DNA of 45,335 bases, taken from Alistipes sp. (GTDB taxonomy: Bacteria > Bacteroidota > Bacteroidia > Bacteroidales > Rikenellaceae). The notes under the pieces were generated by a model. It was not told where the DNA came from. It saw only the letters and a list, made by a program, of their open reading frames with translations, and searched no databases. Location of the stretch: NCBI GenBank assembly GCA_021202985.1, contig JAJQCA010000061.1, forward strand, positions 128-45,462, read 5' to 3'. The translations under genes were made by a program, and so were the position numbers. Positions 1 through 7,578 of the stretch are shown piece by piece (within the stretch, counting starts at the first letter, position 1; each line of letters starts with the position of its first letter).

Positions 1-150
1 TAACTCGCCCGCTGCCGCGGCCTCGTTCTTCCATTGCCTCCCGGCGGGACCCTTATTTCAAATTACATTCTACTTTGTGAACACCGGCACCGGATTAACT
101 CGCCCGCTGCCGCGGCCTCGTTCTTCCATTGCCTCCCGGCGGGACCCTTA
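1..150. repeat. 55-bp direct repeat, two copies 95 bp apart
   Basis: Positions 1-55 and 96-150 are identical over 55 bases, separated by a unique 40-base spacer. The first copy starts at the window edge, so the array may continue to the left. The unit is GC-rich with a short internal palindrome (CCCGGCGGG). It lies beyond the palindromic element that follows tRNA-Tyr. A 55-bp unit is too long for an ordinary CRISPR repeat and only one spacer is visible. No coding function is recognised. Confidence 0.85.
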
Positions 151-272
151 CAAAGATTTTACAAAATTCGCATAGCGAATGTCTGACATTCCTGAAGGAA
201 TCTGCCTATGCGAGCATGGCGGATTCCCTTCAGGAATGTTCGCCTGCCTGCGGCAGATTTATAAAATCTTTG
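151..272. repeat. 122-bp composite palindromic element abutting tRNA-Tyr
   Basis: The ends are inverted repeats: 151-165 pairs with 258-272 at 14 of 15 positions. Inside is a second imperfect inverted repeat (186-206 with 219-240), flanked by a small hairpin at 166-180 (ATTCGC-ATA-GCGAAT) and another around 245-256. The right end stops exactly where the tRNA-Tyr sequence begins, so on the minus strand the element directly follows the tRNA 3' end. It could be a small non-autonomous palindromic element, a REP-like sequence, or a structured tRNA trailer. No coding capacity is credible. Confidence 0.7.
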
Positions 273-355
273 TGGGAGAAGATGGATTCGAACCACCGAA
301 GGAATTATCCAGCAGATTTACAGTCTGCCCCATTTGGCCACTCTGGTATTCTCCC
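273..355 (-). tRNA. tRNA-Tyr (anticodon GTA)
   Basis: The minus strand folds into a class II cloverleaf. The 7-bp acceptor stem pairs GGGAGAA (355-349) with TTCTCCC (280-274), and the discriminator A is at 273. The anticodon loop reads CTGTAAA, giving GTA. The long variable arm is typical of bacterial tRNA-Tyr, and the T-loop GGTTCGAATCC is present. CCA is not encoded. A consensus promoter lies just upstream. No neighbouring tRNA was found in the 250 bases upstream, so it looks like a single-gene unit here. Confidence 0.95.
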
Positions 356-365
356 GTAGCGGATG

Positions 366-397
366 CAAAAGTAATCAACCGCGGGCTATTTTCCAAA
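366..397 (-). promoter_or_regulatory. Bacteroidota-type promoter of tRNA-Tyr
   Basis: On the minus strand a TTTG -33 element (394-397) is followed by a 20-base spacer and TACTTTTG (366-373), which matches the TAnnTTTG -7 consensus of the Bacteroidota primary sigma factor. It is 10 bases upstream of the mature tRNA-Tyr 5' end. This is the best promoter in the window and supports the taxonomic assignment. Confidence 0.8.
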
Positions 398-623
398 CCG
401 GATGCAAATACTTTTGTCCACGATACACTACGCGCTCCCCTGCGTGACGATTCCAGCGTGAAGAAACGACACGTTACAAGCCACGAAATCCCCGCCGGCA
501 TGTTCGTTCCGGCTCCATCCCGCAACATCCGGTTACAATCCATAACCTTTTACGCAAAAAATGTTTACGATCCGATATAATAAAACCATAAAATTTTTAA
601 CTTTACATTATAAAGACTACTAA

Positions 624-824
624 ATGGAACGATTGAGACTTCTACGGACTATAGTCTATGTGATTTGTGCGATCCTTGCCGTCCAGCTGGCCCTGATGTT
701 CGTGATTCTGAAACCTTCCGGGGCTTTTGTAATACTCGGTTTCGCGATTATAGCCATACTGTGCCTCTACCTGGCCAGGGTGGCTATTGTCGCCATCAAC
801 GAATTGATTGACAAACATAAATAA
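624..824 (+). CDS. small two-helix membrane protein, unknown function
   Basis: This 66-residue protein has a short basic N-terminus (ERLRLLR), two hydrophobic segments at about 9-28 and 33-58, and a charged C-terminal tail ending in DKHK. It is probably an inner-membrane protein with a short turn between the helices. The stop is 19 bases before the threonine dehydrogenase start, so the two genes may be cotranscribed, although nothing links them functionally. No known family is recognised; conserved length and clean membrane topology are the only support for it being real. Confidence 0.6.
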   Translation: MERLRLLRTIVYVICAILAVQLALMFVILKPSGAFVILGFAIIAILCLYLARVAIVAINELIDKHK

Positions 825-843
825 CCTGAACATTTCGGATGAC

Positions 844-1803
844 ATGAAGAGGATTTTGATTGTAGGGGCCGGTGGACAGATAGGTTCCGAACTGACAACC
901 CATCTCCGTACGATTTACGGGGACAAAAACGTGGTGGCGGCCGACGTTCGCGAATGTAAGAACCTTGCCGAGAGCGGGCCGTTCGTAACGATGAACGCGC
1001 TGGATGCAAACACATTCGGGTACACGGTAAACAAATACCGTATCGATACTATTTTCAACCTGGTCGCCCTGCTGTCGGTGGTTGGCGAGAAGGACCCGCA
1101 GCTTGCTTGGAGCATCAATATGGGGGCGTTGATGAACTCGCTGGACGTTGCCCGTCAATACGGTTGCGCCCTGTTTACCCCCAGTTCGATAGGGGCGTTC
1201 GGGCCTACTTCGCCCAAGGCGCATACCCCGCAGGATACCCTGATGCAACCCACGACTATTTACGGAGTATGCAAGGTAACGGGCGAACTGCTGAGCAACT
1301 ATTATTTCCTTAAGTACGGTGTAGATACCCGCAGCGTACGCTTCCCGGGAATCATCTCCAATGTCACCCTGCCCGGCGGCGGTACCACCGATTATGCCGT
1401 CGACATCTATTATTCGGCTATCCGCCACAACCACTTCACCTGCCCAATCCCGTCTGACGTCTATATGGATATGCTGTATATGCCCGATGCGCTGAATGCG
1501 TGCGTCCAGCTGATGGAGGCCGACCCCGCCCGACTTGTGCACCGCAACAGCTTCAACATAACGGCAATGAGTTTCACACCGGAAATAATCTACGACGAAA
1601 TCCGCAAACACATGCCCGATTTCACTATACGCTACGAAGTAGACCCGGGCAAGGAAGCCATAGCCCGGAGCTGGCCCGACAGCCTGGACGACAGCTGCGC
1701 CCGCGAGGAGTGGGGCTGGTCGCCGAAGTGGGACCTTAAGGCTATGACGGAGGACATGCTCCGGATTATCGGCCAGAAAAAAAAGGACGGGTTGTTGATT
1801 TGA
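844..1803 (+). CDS. L-threonine 3-dehydrogenase, SDR/epimerase type
   Basis: This 319-residue cytoplasmic enzyme should oxidise L-threonine to 2-amino-3-oxobutyrate with NAD. It has the extended short-chain dehydrogenase fold. The NAD-binding glycine motif is at 8-14 (GAGGQIG), a serine pair precedes the catalytic tyrosine near 114-115, and the YxxxK pair is Y140/K144. The overall pattern resembles the epimerase-like threonine dehydrogenases of Bacteroidota and animals rather than the zinc-dependent Tdh of E. coli. An in-frame TTG lies at 808, but the ATG at 844 begins directly at the Rossmann strand and is preferred. The partner glycine acetyltransferase (Kbl) is not adjacent. A strong terminator follows 13 bases after the stop. 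Confidence 0.85.
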   Translation: MKRILIVGAGGQIGSELTTHLRTIYGDKNVVAADVRECKNLAESGPFVTMNALDANTFGYTVNKYRIDTIFNLVALLSVVGEKDPQLAWSINMGALMNSLDVARQYGCALFTPSSIGAFGPTSPKAHTPQDTLMQPTTIYGVCKVTGELLSNYYFLKYGVDTRSVRFPGIISNVTLPGGGTTDYAVDIYYSAIRHNHFTCPIPSDVYMDMLYMPDALNACVQLMEADPARLVHRNSFNITAMSFTPEIIYDEIRKHMPDFTIRYEVDPGKEAIARSWPDSLDDSCAREEWGWSPKWDLKAMTEDMLRIIGQKKKDGLLI

Positions 1804-1815
1804 ATCGAGCCACAT

Positions 1816-1848
1816 AAAAAATCCGCCGGGAATCCCGGCGGATTTTTT
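1816..1848. terminator. bidirectional intrinsic terminator
   Basis: A perfect 15-bp stem (1816-1830 with 1834-1848) closes a 3-base loop. The stem core is GC-rich (TCCGCCGGG) and both flanks are A/T runs, giving a U-tract in either direction. It sits between convergent genes and should terminate both. Confidence 0.92.
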
Positions 1849-1852
1849 ATGG

Positions 1853-2257
1853 TTACGGTTTCTTGTTGCTCTTTCTGGAAACAATATAGTTGAGCGTACC
1901 GAATACAGGTACATATATCGCCGCTATCGCCGATGCCATGAAGGCAAAAGCGGCGGGCCCGTTTCCTTCTTGTAGGCTTTGGCTTATATTGGGAATTACT
2001 ACGGTGACCAGAAAAAGCAATGCAGCCGGCCATAAAATATATAATCCTGTTGGCTTGGGTTCCCGGTATTTACCTCCTTTGAAAAATATGACAGTGCCGG
2101 CGGTCAGCAGCAGGATAGACAATACCAACAACCCCCAGAAAAACCCAACATTATAAATGTTGATATTATGGGCGACCAACACACCTCCTATAAGCACTAA
2201 GGGGGCCGCCCACATCAGTACAAAACCTTTCTTGTGATATTTATCGTTCCTTGACAT
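1853..2257 (-). CDS. four-helix membrane protein, unknown function
   Basis: This 134-residue protein has a hydrophilic, lysine-rich N-terminus followed by four hydrophobic segments (about 12-30, 36-58, 72-92 and 104-126) and a basic C-terminal tail ending in RKSNKKP. It is probably an inner-membrane protein. No catalytic or binding motif is seen and no family is recognised with confidence. It converges on threonine dehydrogenase and shares the terminator at 1816-1848. Its start ATG at 2257 has no alternative nearby. Confidence 0.65.
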   Translation of the reverse strand: MSRNDKYHKKGFVLMWAAPLVLIGGVLVAHNINIYNVGFFWGLLVLSILLLTAGTVIFFKGGKYREPKPTGLYILWPAALLFLVTVVIPNISQSLQEGNGPAAFAFMASAIAAIYVPVFGTLNYIVSRKSNKKP

Positions 2258-2446
2258 TGCTTGATATGTTATGCTGTATCTTCTATTTCAAATCGTGGTT
2301 ATGGAATAAAATTTCCGGCAAACCATTCCCATAAAAATGTTCCGGCAGACCTTCCGGGAAACCTCAGGCCAGCCATAATTTACGGTGTACGCGGCAATTT
2401 AATAAAAAAAGGGAACGTGCCTGCTCCATAATACATGTAAACAATT

Positions 2447-2599
2447 ATGGCAAACAAGTCCGAATTAAATATCCCTTATATGCACCCGGAGACTGTACCA
2501 TTATACTACCGTCCAATTCGCCTCTCGGCCGGCGACCATCGGCCTGCCGTCGTCCGCAAAAATGATAAACATTACCTCATCCTTACTGTGGGAGTATAA
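2447..2599 (+). CDS. possible 50-residue small protein
   Basis: An intact ATG-to-TAA frame of 51 codons occupies the otherwise empty stretch 2258-2614 between two minus-strand genes. The product starts MANKSELNIPY and ends YLILTVGV, with mixed composition and no membrane segment. It stops 16 bases before the 3' end of the convergent TauE/SafE-like gene. There is no obvious ribosome binding site, but those are often weak in Bacteroidota. No family is recognised, and a chance open frame of this length is possible. The rest of 2258-2446 shows nothing clear. Confidence 0.25.
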   Translation: MANKSELNIPYMHPETVPLYYRPIRLSAGDHRPAVVRKNDKHYLILTVGV

Positions 2600-2614
2600 A
2601 AGCATTTTCAGAAA

Positions 2615-3364
2615 TCAGATGAGCAGGAGAATTGTTGACATTACCGTCATTACTATAATAAACTTCCGGTAGGACCCTTCGGGGAACCGTTTTACCAGCC
2701 ATACCCCCAGAACGCACCCCACCAATATGAATGGTACGGTCGTAAGGTTCAGCGACAGGGTCGATACCGTAATATTGTCCCACACGAATACCTGCAACGG
2801 TATTTTAAGATAATTGACAATCAGGAAAAACCAGGCGCTGGTTCCGACGAACGAGAGCTTGGGAAGTTTCATGGAGAGCAGATAAACCGCCATTACAGGG
2901 CCGGCGGCATTACCGATCATAGTAGTAAACCCTCCGGCAAGGCCGAATGCCGGGCCGTACCACCACCGGCCCGAGATGTCTCCTGTCCGGCCCCTGCGGT
3001 CCGACCAGAACATCACCCCCAGCGTGGCAAGGATACATAGGCCCATCAGCCGCCTGAACTCCTCCTGCGGGATAAACCGGTCGACCAGTATGGCGATGAA
3101 GAAACCGGCTACGGCCGTCGGAAGCAATCTCAGGATATACTTCCATTCGGCCGACCTCCGGTAGTAGATTACCGCGATCAGGTCCGCGAAGCAGAGCATG
3201 GGCAGAATCAGTCCCGTGGACGGTTTGGCACCGAAGGCGAGGGCCAGCATGGGTATGGAAACGGTGTTTATTCCCTGTATGCCGGTTTTGGACATACCGA
3301 TAAGCACCGCCGCGAGCATAAGCGCACCCCATTGCCATATATTAAGGTCGAATCCGGCTAACAC
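2615..3364 (-). CDS. TauE/SafE (TSUP) family membrane transporter
   Basis: This 249-residue protein is almost entirely hydrophobic with about eight predicted transmembrane segments, matching the length and topology of the sulfite exporter TauE/SafE family (former DUF81). Typical features include the early GMSKTGIQG segment and a glycine-rich repeat in the second half (GLAGGFTTMIGNAAGP) that mirrors it, consistent with two inverted halves. Family members move sulfur-containing or other small organic anions; the substrate here cannot be told. It is transcribed alone and is followed upstream by mqnC on the same strand, 79 bases apart, so cotranscription is possible. Confidence 0.85.
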   Translation of the reverse strand: MLAGFDLNIWQWGALMLAAVLIGMSKTGIQGINTVSIPMLALAFGAKPSTGLILPMLCFADLIAVIYYRRSAEWKYILRLLPTAVAGFFIAILVDRFIPQEEFRRLMGLCILATLGVMFWSDRRGRTGDISGRWWYGPAFGLAGGFTTMIGNAAGPVMAVYLLSMKLPKLSFVGTSAWFFLIVNYLKIPLQVFVWDNITVSTLSLNLTTVPFILVGCVLGVWLVKRFPEGSYRKFIIVMTVMSTILLLI

Positions 3365-3443
3365 ATCATCGATATTTTGGGTATTTAATGTCAGAATTAT
3401 TCAGTCCTATACAGGCATGTTCCGTCACCCTCCATCCGGCAGG

Positions 3444-4577
3444 TTATTGCAATATTTCCTTTTGGACCCCTTCGGGCAACGTGGATATATCGCGGTAATT
3501 ATAAAGCTGGTCGCGGAGGCGCGGGGTGAAGCCTGCCGCCCGGATGGCCAACTGTATCCCCTGTGCGTCGAAACTGTTGGCCGCACCGGCCGAAGAGACG
3601 ACGTTCTCCTCGATCATTATCGAACCCATGTCGTTGGCCCCGCAGTGCAGTGCCAGCTGCGCCACATCCCTCCCTACGGTAAGCCACGAGGCCTGAATAT
3701 TACGTATATTGTTAAGTACGATTCGGCTGATGGCTATAATGCGGATATAGCCGGTCGCCGAGAAATCTGTCCCAACTCCGCGGCTCTCCAGCTCCGTGCC
3801 GCTGCTGCGGAAAATCCACGGGATAAATGCGAGGAAACCCGGTTTGTCCGCCGGGCAGCGTTCCTGCAAATCGCGAATCCGGATAAGGTGTTCGATCCTT
3901 TCCGCCGGCGTTTCCACGTGGCCGTACATCATGGTTGCCGACGTGGCAAGGCCCATCTGGTGGGCTGCGGCCATCGTTTCTATCCACGACTCGACGTCGG
4001 GTTTGGCGGGTGAAATGGCTTTCCGTACACGCTCCGACAATATTTCAGCCCCCGCCCCCGGCAAAGAATCCAGACCTGCATCCACCAGCCTTGCCAGCGT
4101 CTGCTCCACCCCCAGCCCGCTGATTCGGGCGATATGGGCCACCTCGGGCGCGCCCAGTGCATGCAGCCGGACTTGCGGAAACTCCCGCTTCAACTCCCGG
4201 AACAGGCTCTCGTAATACCCGATGTCCAGCTTCGGATGCAGGCCGCCCTGCAACAGCAACTGGTCTCCGCCGCGGCGGAGCATCTCCTCGATCTTCTCCC
4301 GGTACTGGTCCATCGTGGTTACGAACGCACGGTCGGTCTGGTGGGGTTTGCAATGGAAATTACAGAAGCGGCAGCCCGAAATGCAAACATTGGTAATGTT
4401 CACATTACGGTCTATCTGCCAGGTGACCACTTCCGGGTCGGGAACACTCATGCGGCGAAGGGAGTCCGCCACCCATGACAGTTCCGCAGTGGGTGCATGC
4501 ATATACAAGGCCAACGCTTCACTCTGCGATACCGCTTCTCCGGAGAGCGCCTTATGATAAACCGTATCGAAATCCAT
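3444..4577 (-). CDS. mqnC: dehypoxanthine futalosine cyclase (radical SAM)
   Basis: MqnC cyclises dehypoxanthine futalosine in the futalosine route to menaquinone. The 377-residue cytoplasmic protein has the radical SAM iron-sulfur motif CxxxCxxC at C65, C69 and C72, the glycine-rich stretch GGDQLLLQGG at about 103-112 and the family motif SLPGAGAEIL. The longer frame reaching 4757 is rejected: the 60 extra codons are atypical and a -7 box lies inside them, so ATG 4577 is the likely start. Other mqn genes are not in the window. MqnE is the closest alternative, but the sequence pattern fits MqnC better. Its presence implies respiration with menaquinone made from chorismate by the alternative pathway. 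Confidence 0.9.
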   Translation of the reverse strand: MDFDTVYHKALSGEAVSQSEALALYMHAPTAELSWVADSLRRMSVPDPEVVTWQIDRNVNITNVCISGCRFCNFHCKPHQTDRAFVTTMDQYREKIEEMLRRGGDQLLLQGGLHPKLDIGYYESLFRELKREFPQVRLHALGAPEVAHIARISGLGVEQTLARLVDAGLDSLPGAGAEILSERVRKAISPAKPDVESWIETMAAAHQMGLATSATMMYGHVETPAERIEHLIRIRDLQERCPADKPGFLAFIPWIFRSSGTELESRGVGTDFSATGYIRIIAISRIVLNNIRNIQASWLTVGRDVAQLALHCGANDMGSIMIEENVVSSAGAANSFDAQGIQLAIRAAGFTPRLRDQLYNYRDISTLPEGVQKEILQ

Positions 4578-4581
4578 TTTG

Positions 4582-4589
4582 CAAATGTA
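4582..4589 (-). promoter_or_regulatory. -7 promoter element of mqnC
   Basis: The minus strand reads TACATTTG, a perfect TAnnTTTG, ending only four bases before the mqnC ATG at 4577. No clear TTTG lies 19-21 bases upstream. If used, transcription would start at or within a base or two of the start codon. Confidence 0.45.
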
Positions 4590-4913
4590 ATGAAAGGTGA
4601 GGGCAATAGGAAGGAAAAACTGTTTTCCGGAAAATTGCCGAACCGCATCCTGTATATCGACAATTATAGTGTCAGCCGAGTGCAATTGCGGAAGCCTTCT
4701 TCTAAGAGTGCCGGGGCGACCTCTATTTCTAATAAATATGGTGCAATCCGAATGCAATCCTGAAATATTGCTTTATAGATTGCCGAAGCACCGACATATA
4801 GTTCATTGATAGCAGTATAACCGTCGACCGTTGGGCCTGAAGGAACTGTCGCCACATACATACGGACCGGGACGGTACAAATACAGGATTTATACATATT
4901 TCGTCCGTATATT

Positions 4914-5016
4914 AAAAAACGGGAAAGGCCCGGGAAAGCAACACCTTATCCGTAATTGACACCGGGGGGGGTTCTCCTCCAACTGCTGACGCTTCCTCCG
5001 GGCCTTTCCTTTTTGT
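4914..5016. ncRNA. structured terminator-like element, possible small RNA
   Basis: A perfect 12-bp stem (4922-4933 with 4998-5009) encloses a 64-base loop that continues the pairing (AAAGC near 4935 with GCTTCC near 4991) and holds an eight-G tract. On the plus strand the stem is followed by T5; on the minus strand by a T-rich run from the A-tract at 4914-4919. It lies between divergent genes (mqnC and the secreted protein at 5124), where a terminator has no obvious purpose. A stand-alone small RNA or mobile palindrome is possible. The rest of 4590-5060 shows nothing recognisable. Confidence 0.35.
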
Positions 5017-5067
5017 TTACCATTATTCGATATGCAGGTGGAAAATACAATAATTTATTTTATTTGA

Positions 5068-5075
5068 TATATTTG
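5068..5075 (+). promoter_or_regulatory. -7 promoter element of the gene at 5124
   Basis: TATATTTG matches the TAnnTTTG consensus. The leader that follows is AT-rich and ends in the AACCCCTAAAAACTTAAAACC type of sequence common before Bacteroidota start codons. A clear -33 TTTG is not seen. Confidence 0.45.
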
Positions 5076-5123
5076 TTATTGCATATACCTGAACTATTAA
5101 TTAACCCCTAAAAACTTAAAACC

Positions 5124-5531
5124 ATGAAAAAATTATTTTTGGTTATTTTCGTTTGTCTCGCGGCCATTACTGTCCGCGCCGCCGGACCCGGCACAAATTC
5201 TAACGAGACCATCGCCGGAGCTTATCCGAAAATCACTGTCTTTTTAGACAATGCGAGCGGCGAAAGTTGGAACTATCTTTTAGAAATATCTTACGGTTAC
5301 GGCTGGTCCGATGTCATCTTTCAGCAATCCGGTTCTTTACCACGAGCCACACCGGTATTTATTGAAAACGCTGAACTTTATCTGCCCGGTACATATACGG
5401 TCCAACTTAGTTTGGGCAATAGCTCCACGGGCAAGATGGCATTCGGTTGGGAATATATGGATATAACAAAAGACGGCGAACTATATATCCTCTGCCTGCC
5501 CGACAACAAATTCGAGTTCTCGTTCAAATAG
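5124..5531 (+). CDS. small secreted protein, DUF3244-like
   Basis: This 135-residue protein has a typical signal peptide (MKKLFLVIFVCLAAITVRA, cleavage after about residue 19-20). The mature part alternates short hydrophobic and polar stretches with many aromatic and glycine residues, which suggests a single beta-sandwich domain. Size, secretion and composition resemble the small DUF3244-type exported proteins of Bacteroidales, but no diagnostic motif was seen. It is transcribed alone from its own promoter and has no neighbours in the same direction within 150 bases. Function is unknown. Confidence 0.7.
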   Translation: MKKLFLVIFVCLAAITVRAAGPGTNSNETIAGAYPKITVFLDNASGESWNYLLEISYGYGWSDVIFQQSGSLPRATPVFIENAELYLPGTYTVQLSLGNSSTGKMAFGWEYMDITKDGELYILCLPDNKFEFSFK

Positions 5532-5661
5532 GATCCCCCTTATACAGAGATTAGTTTATTTATCTTAATGCGGCACCTCCCGGGGTAGCCGTTATTATAC
5601 CCCGTAACCCCGCGCTTTATAAAAAAAAGGCGGAAAGCCTGCGATTCCGGCGGTTTCTTAA

Positions 5662-5669
5662 TATATTTG
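5662..5669 (+). promoter_or_regulatory. -7 promoter element of serS
   Basis: TATATTTG matches the TAnnTTTG consensus and ends 21 bases before the serS ATG at 5691, leaving a leader of roughly 15 bases. The -33 position lacks TTTG. Confidence 0.45.
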
Positions 5670-5690
5670 CCTTTCGTAAAAGAAAACCAT

Positions 5691-6962
5691 ATGCTTACTC
5701 TCAAACAAATAAGGGAAGACAGCGCGGCCGTGGTCGAAAGGCTTGCCGTGAAAGGAGTGGACGCCGAGGCAACGGTGGCGCTTATTTGCCAACTCGACGA
5801 CAGGCGCAAATCGGTGCAGACCCTTCTGGACGGTGTACTGGCAGACCAGAATAAACTGGCCAAGGAAATCGGCGCCCTCTACGCCTCGGGCAAACGCGAG
5901 GAGGCGGAGGCGGCCAAAAGCCGCAGCGGGGAGCTCAAAGAACAGTCGAAACTGCTGGATGACGAACTTCGCGACATCACCGAGCGTCTCCAGGCCGAGA
6001 TAGTCACCCTGCCCAACCTGCCCTCCCCCCTCGTTCCCGCCGGTCGAACAGCCGAGGATAACGAGATTGTAAAGAATTATATTGCCGATATAGATCTTCC
6101 TGAGAACGCACTCCCGCATTGGGAACTGGCCAGGAAATACGATATAATTGATTTCGAGCTGGGCGTAAAACTTACCGGAGCGGGATTCCCAGTCTATAAA
6201 GGCAAGGGAGCCGCTCTGCAAAGGGCTCTTATACAATTCTTTATAGAGCGCAACGTCGCGGCCGGTTATAATGAAGTGATGCCGCCGCTTATGGTAAACG
6301 AGGCGTCCGGGTTCGGTACGGGGCAGTTGCCCGACAAGGAGGGCCAGATGTACCACGTCACGGCCGATAATTTTTACCTGATACCCACCGCCGAGGTCCC
6401 CGTCACGAACATTTACCGCGACACTATCCTGGAGGAAGACGAATTCCCCATCCGGATGACGGCTTACACACCCTGTTTCCGCCGCGAAGCCGGCTCTTAC
6501 GGCAAGGATGTTCGGGGATTGAACCGCCTGCACCAGTTCGACAAGGTGGAAATCGTGCGTATTGAACATCCCGACAGGTCGTACGCGGCTCTTCAGGCAA
6601 TGGTGGAGCACGTGGAATCGCTTATCGTCGCGCTCGGCCTGCCCTATCGCATAGTAAAACTGTGCGGAGGCGATATGAGTTTCACTTCCGCCCTTACCTA
6701 CGATTTCGAAGTCTATTCCAAGGCGCAGGACCGCTGGCTGGAAGTATCTTCGGTATCGAATTTCGAAACCTTCCAGGCCAACCGGCTAAAGCTCCGTTAC
6801 CGGGGCCACGACAAAAAGATCCACCTTTGCCACACGCTTAACGGAAGTGCCCTCGCCCTGCCGCGTATCGTTGCCGCGCTGCTGGAGAACAACCAGACCG
6901 CCCACGGCATTGCTATACCCGGCGCACTACAGCTTTATACCGGCTTCGAGACCATCGATTAG
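5691..6962 (+). CDS. serS: seryl-tRNA synthetase
   Basis: SerS charges tRNA-Ser in the cytoplasm using ATP. The 423-residue protein has the usual N-terminal long coiled-coil arm (about 30-100, rich in K, E, A) that grips the long variable arm of tRNA-Ser, then the class II catalytic core. Motif 2 is FRRE at 263-266 within the segment continuing GSYGKDVRG; motif 3 lies at about 385-400 (GSALALPR). Length is normal for the family. A TTG at 5667 is in frame, but ATG 5691 starts with the standard MLTLKQIRED sequence and leaves room for the promoter. It appears monocistronic. Confidence 0.97.
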   Translation: MLTLKQIREDSAAVVERLAVKGVDAEATVALICQLDDRRKSVQTLLDGVLADQNKLAKEIGALYASGKREEAEAAKSRSGELKEQSKLLDDELRDITERLQAEIVTLPNLPSPLVPAGRTAEDNEIVKNYIADIDLPENALPHWELARKYDIIDFELGVKLTGAGFPVYKGKGAALQRALIQFFIERNVAAGYNEVMPPLMVNEASGFGTGQLPDKEGQMYHVTADNFYLIPTAEVPVTNIYRDTILEEDEFPIRMTAYTPCFRREAGSYGKDVRGLNRLHQFDKVEIVRIEHPDRSYAALQAMVEHVESLIVALGLPYRIVKLCGGDMSFTSALTYDFEVYSKAQDRWLEVSSVSNFETFQANRLKLRYRGHDKKIHLCHTLNGSALALPRIVAALLENNQTAHGIAIPGALQLYTGFETID

Positions 6963-7010
6963 CGGGCGGTTACGGACTTGCCGTTCATTCGGTTTGGTCC
7001 GCCATAATAG

Positions 7011-7041
7011 TTGGGAAATTAAAAAAACAGTAATAAATTTG
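7011..7041 (+). promoter_or_regulatory. promoter of the ferredoxin gene
   Basis: TAAATTTG (7034-7041) matches the -7 consensus. A TTGG sequence at 7011-7014, 19 bases upstream, could serve as a variant -33 element. The predicted leader to the ATG at 7110 is about 60 bases. Confidence 0.5.
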
Positions 7042-7109
7042 CGGTGTGCCCCGATTATGGGAAACGGGGCATCACCCGGACTTGAAATATAAATTAAATT
7101 CGACAAAAA

Positions 7110-7280
7110 ATGGCTTACAAAATTAAAGAGGATGCCTGTATCGCTTGCGGAACATGTATCGACGAGTGCCCGGTAGAGGCTATCTCAGCCGGTGACGTTT
7201 ACGTTATCGACCCTTCGGCCTGCACCGACTGCGGTACCTGTGCCGACGTTTGCCCGACCGAAGCAATCGTTCAGGGATAA
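7110..7280 (+). CDS. 2[4Fe-4S] ferredoxin
   Basis: This 56-residue electron carrier has two complete CxxCxxCxxxCP motifs, at C10-C13-C16-C20 and C38-C41-C44-C48, each binding one 4Fe-4S cluster. The near-symmetric halves and total length match clostridial-type bacterial ferredoxins. It is cytoplasmic and would serve low-potential reactions such as pyruvate:ferredoxin oxidoreductase or hydrogenase; partners are not in the window. The gene has its own promoter and a terminator 31 bases after the stop, so it is probably monocistronic and strongly expressed. Confidence 0.95.
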   Translation: MAYKIKEDACIACGTCIDECPVEAISAGDVYVIDPSACTDCGTCADVCPTEAIVQG

Positions 7281-7310
7281 CGGCCGTCGTAAGGCATCAG
7301 TAAATATCGA

Positions 7311-7357
7311 ACCCTTCCCGGGTGCGGCAGGTATGCCGGCTTCGGGAAGGGGTTTTT
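7311..7357 (+). terminator. intrinsic terminator after ferredoxin
   Basis: ACCCTTCCCG (7311-7320) pairs with CGGGAAGGGGT (7343-7353), followed by TTTTT. The loop contains a smaller hairpin (GGCAGGTATGCC). The stretch from here to 7578 shows no gene or other signal. Confidence 0.8.
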
Positions 7358-7578
7358 CTTTATCCTGAACCAATCACACAAGTTTCGTAATCGACTGAAC
7401 TTAACCTATTTTGGCGTTCGTGCAAATCACACCGGTCGGCTTTTATTCGTCCATATTCCGGCAGGTTGGTACGGTTTACAAATGGTACAGCCCGTAATTA
7501 GGCGGCTCCTTCGAATATAGCGATACCGGTAGTACACTCAACATTCCGGTTGATTTCAGTATGGCCCGCTCTCCCGGT

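Noticed and set aside
1-150. CRISPR array
   Set aside because: The repeat is 55 bases long, only one spacer is visible, and no cas genes are in the window.
808-843. Upstream TTG start for threonine dehydrogenase
   Set aside because: The extra 12 residues precede the Rossmann strand, and ATG 844 gives the standard N-terminus.
3910-3922. parS-like site (TTTCCACGTGG)
   Set aside because: Only half of the palindrome matches and it lies inside mqnC, far from parAB.
4914-5016. SRP RNA or a known riboswitch
   Set aside because: Core motifs such as the SRP GGAAG tetraloop context or the TPP CUGAGA box are absent.
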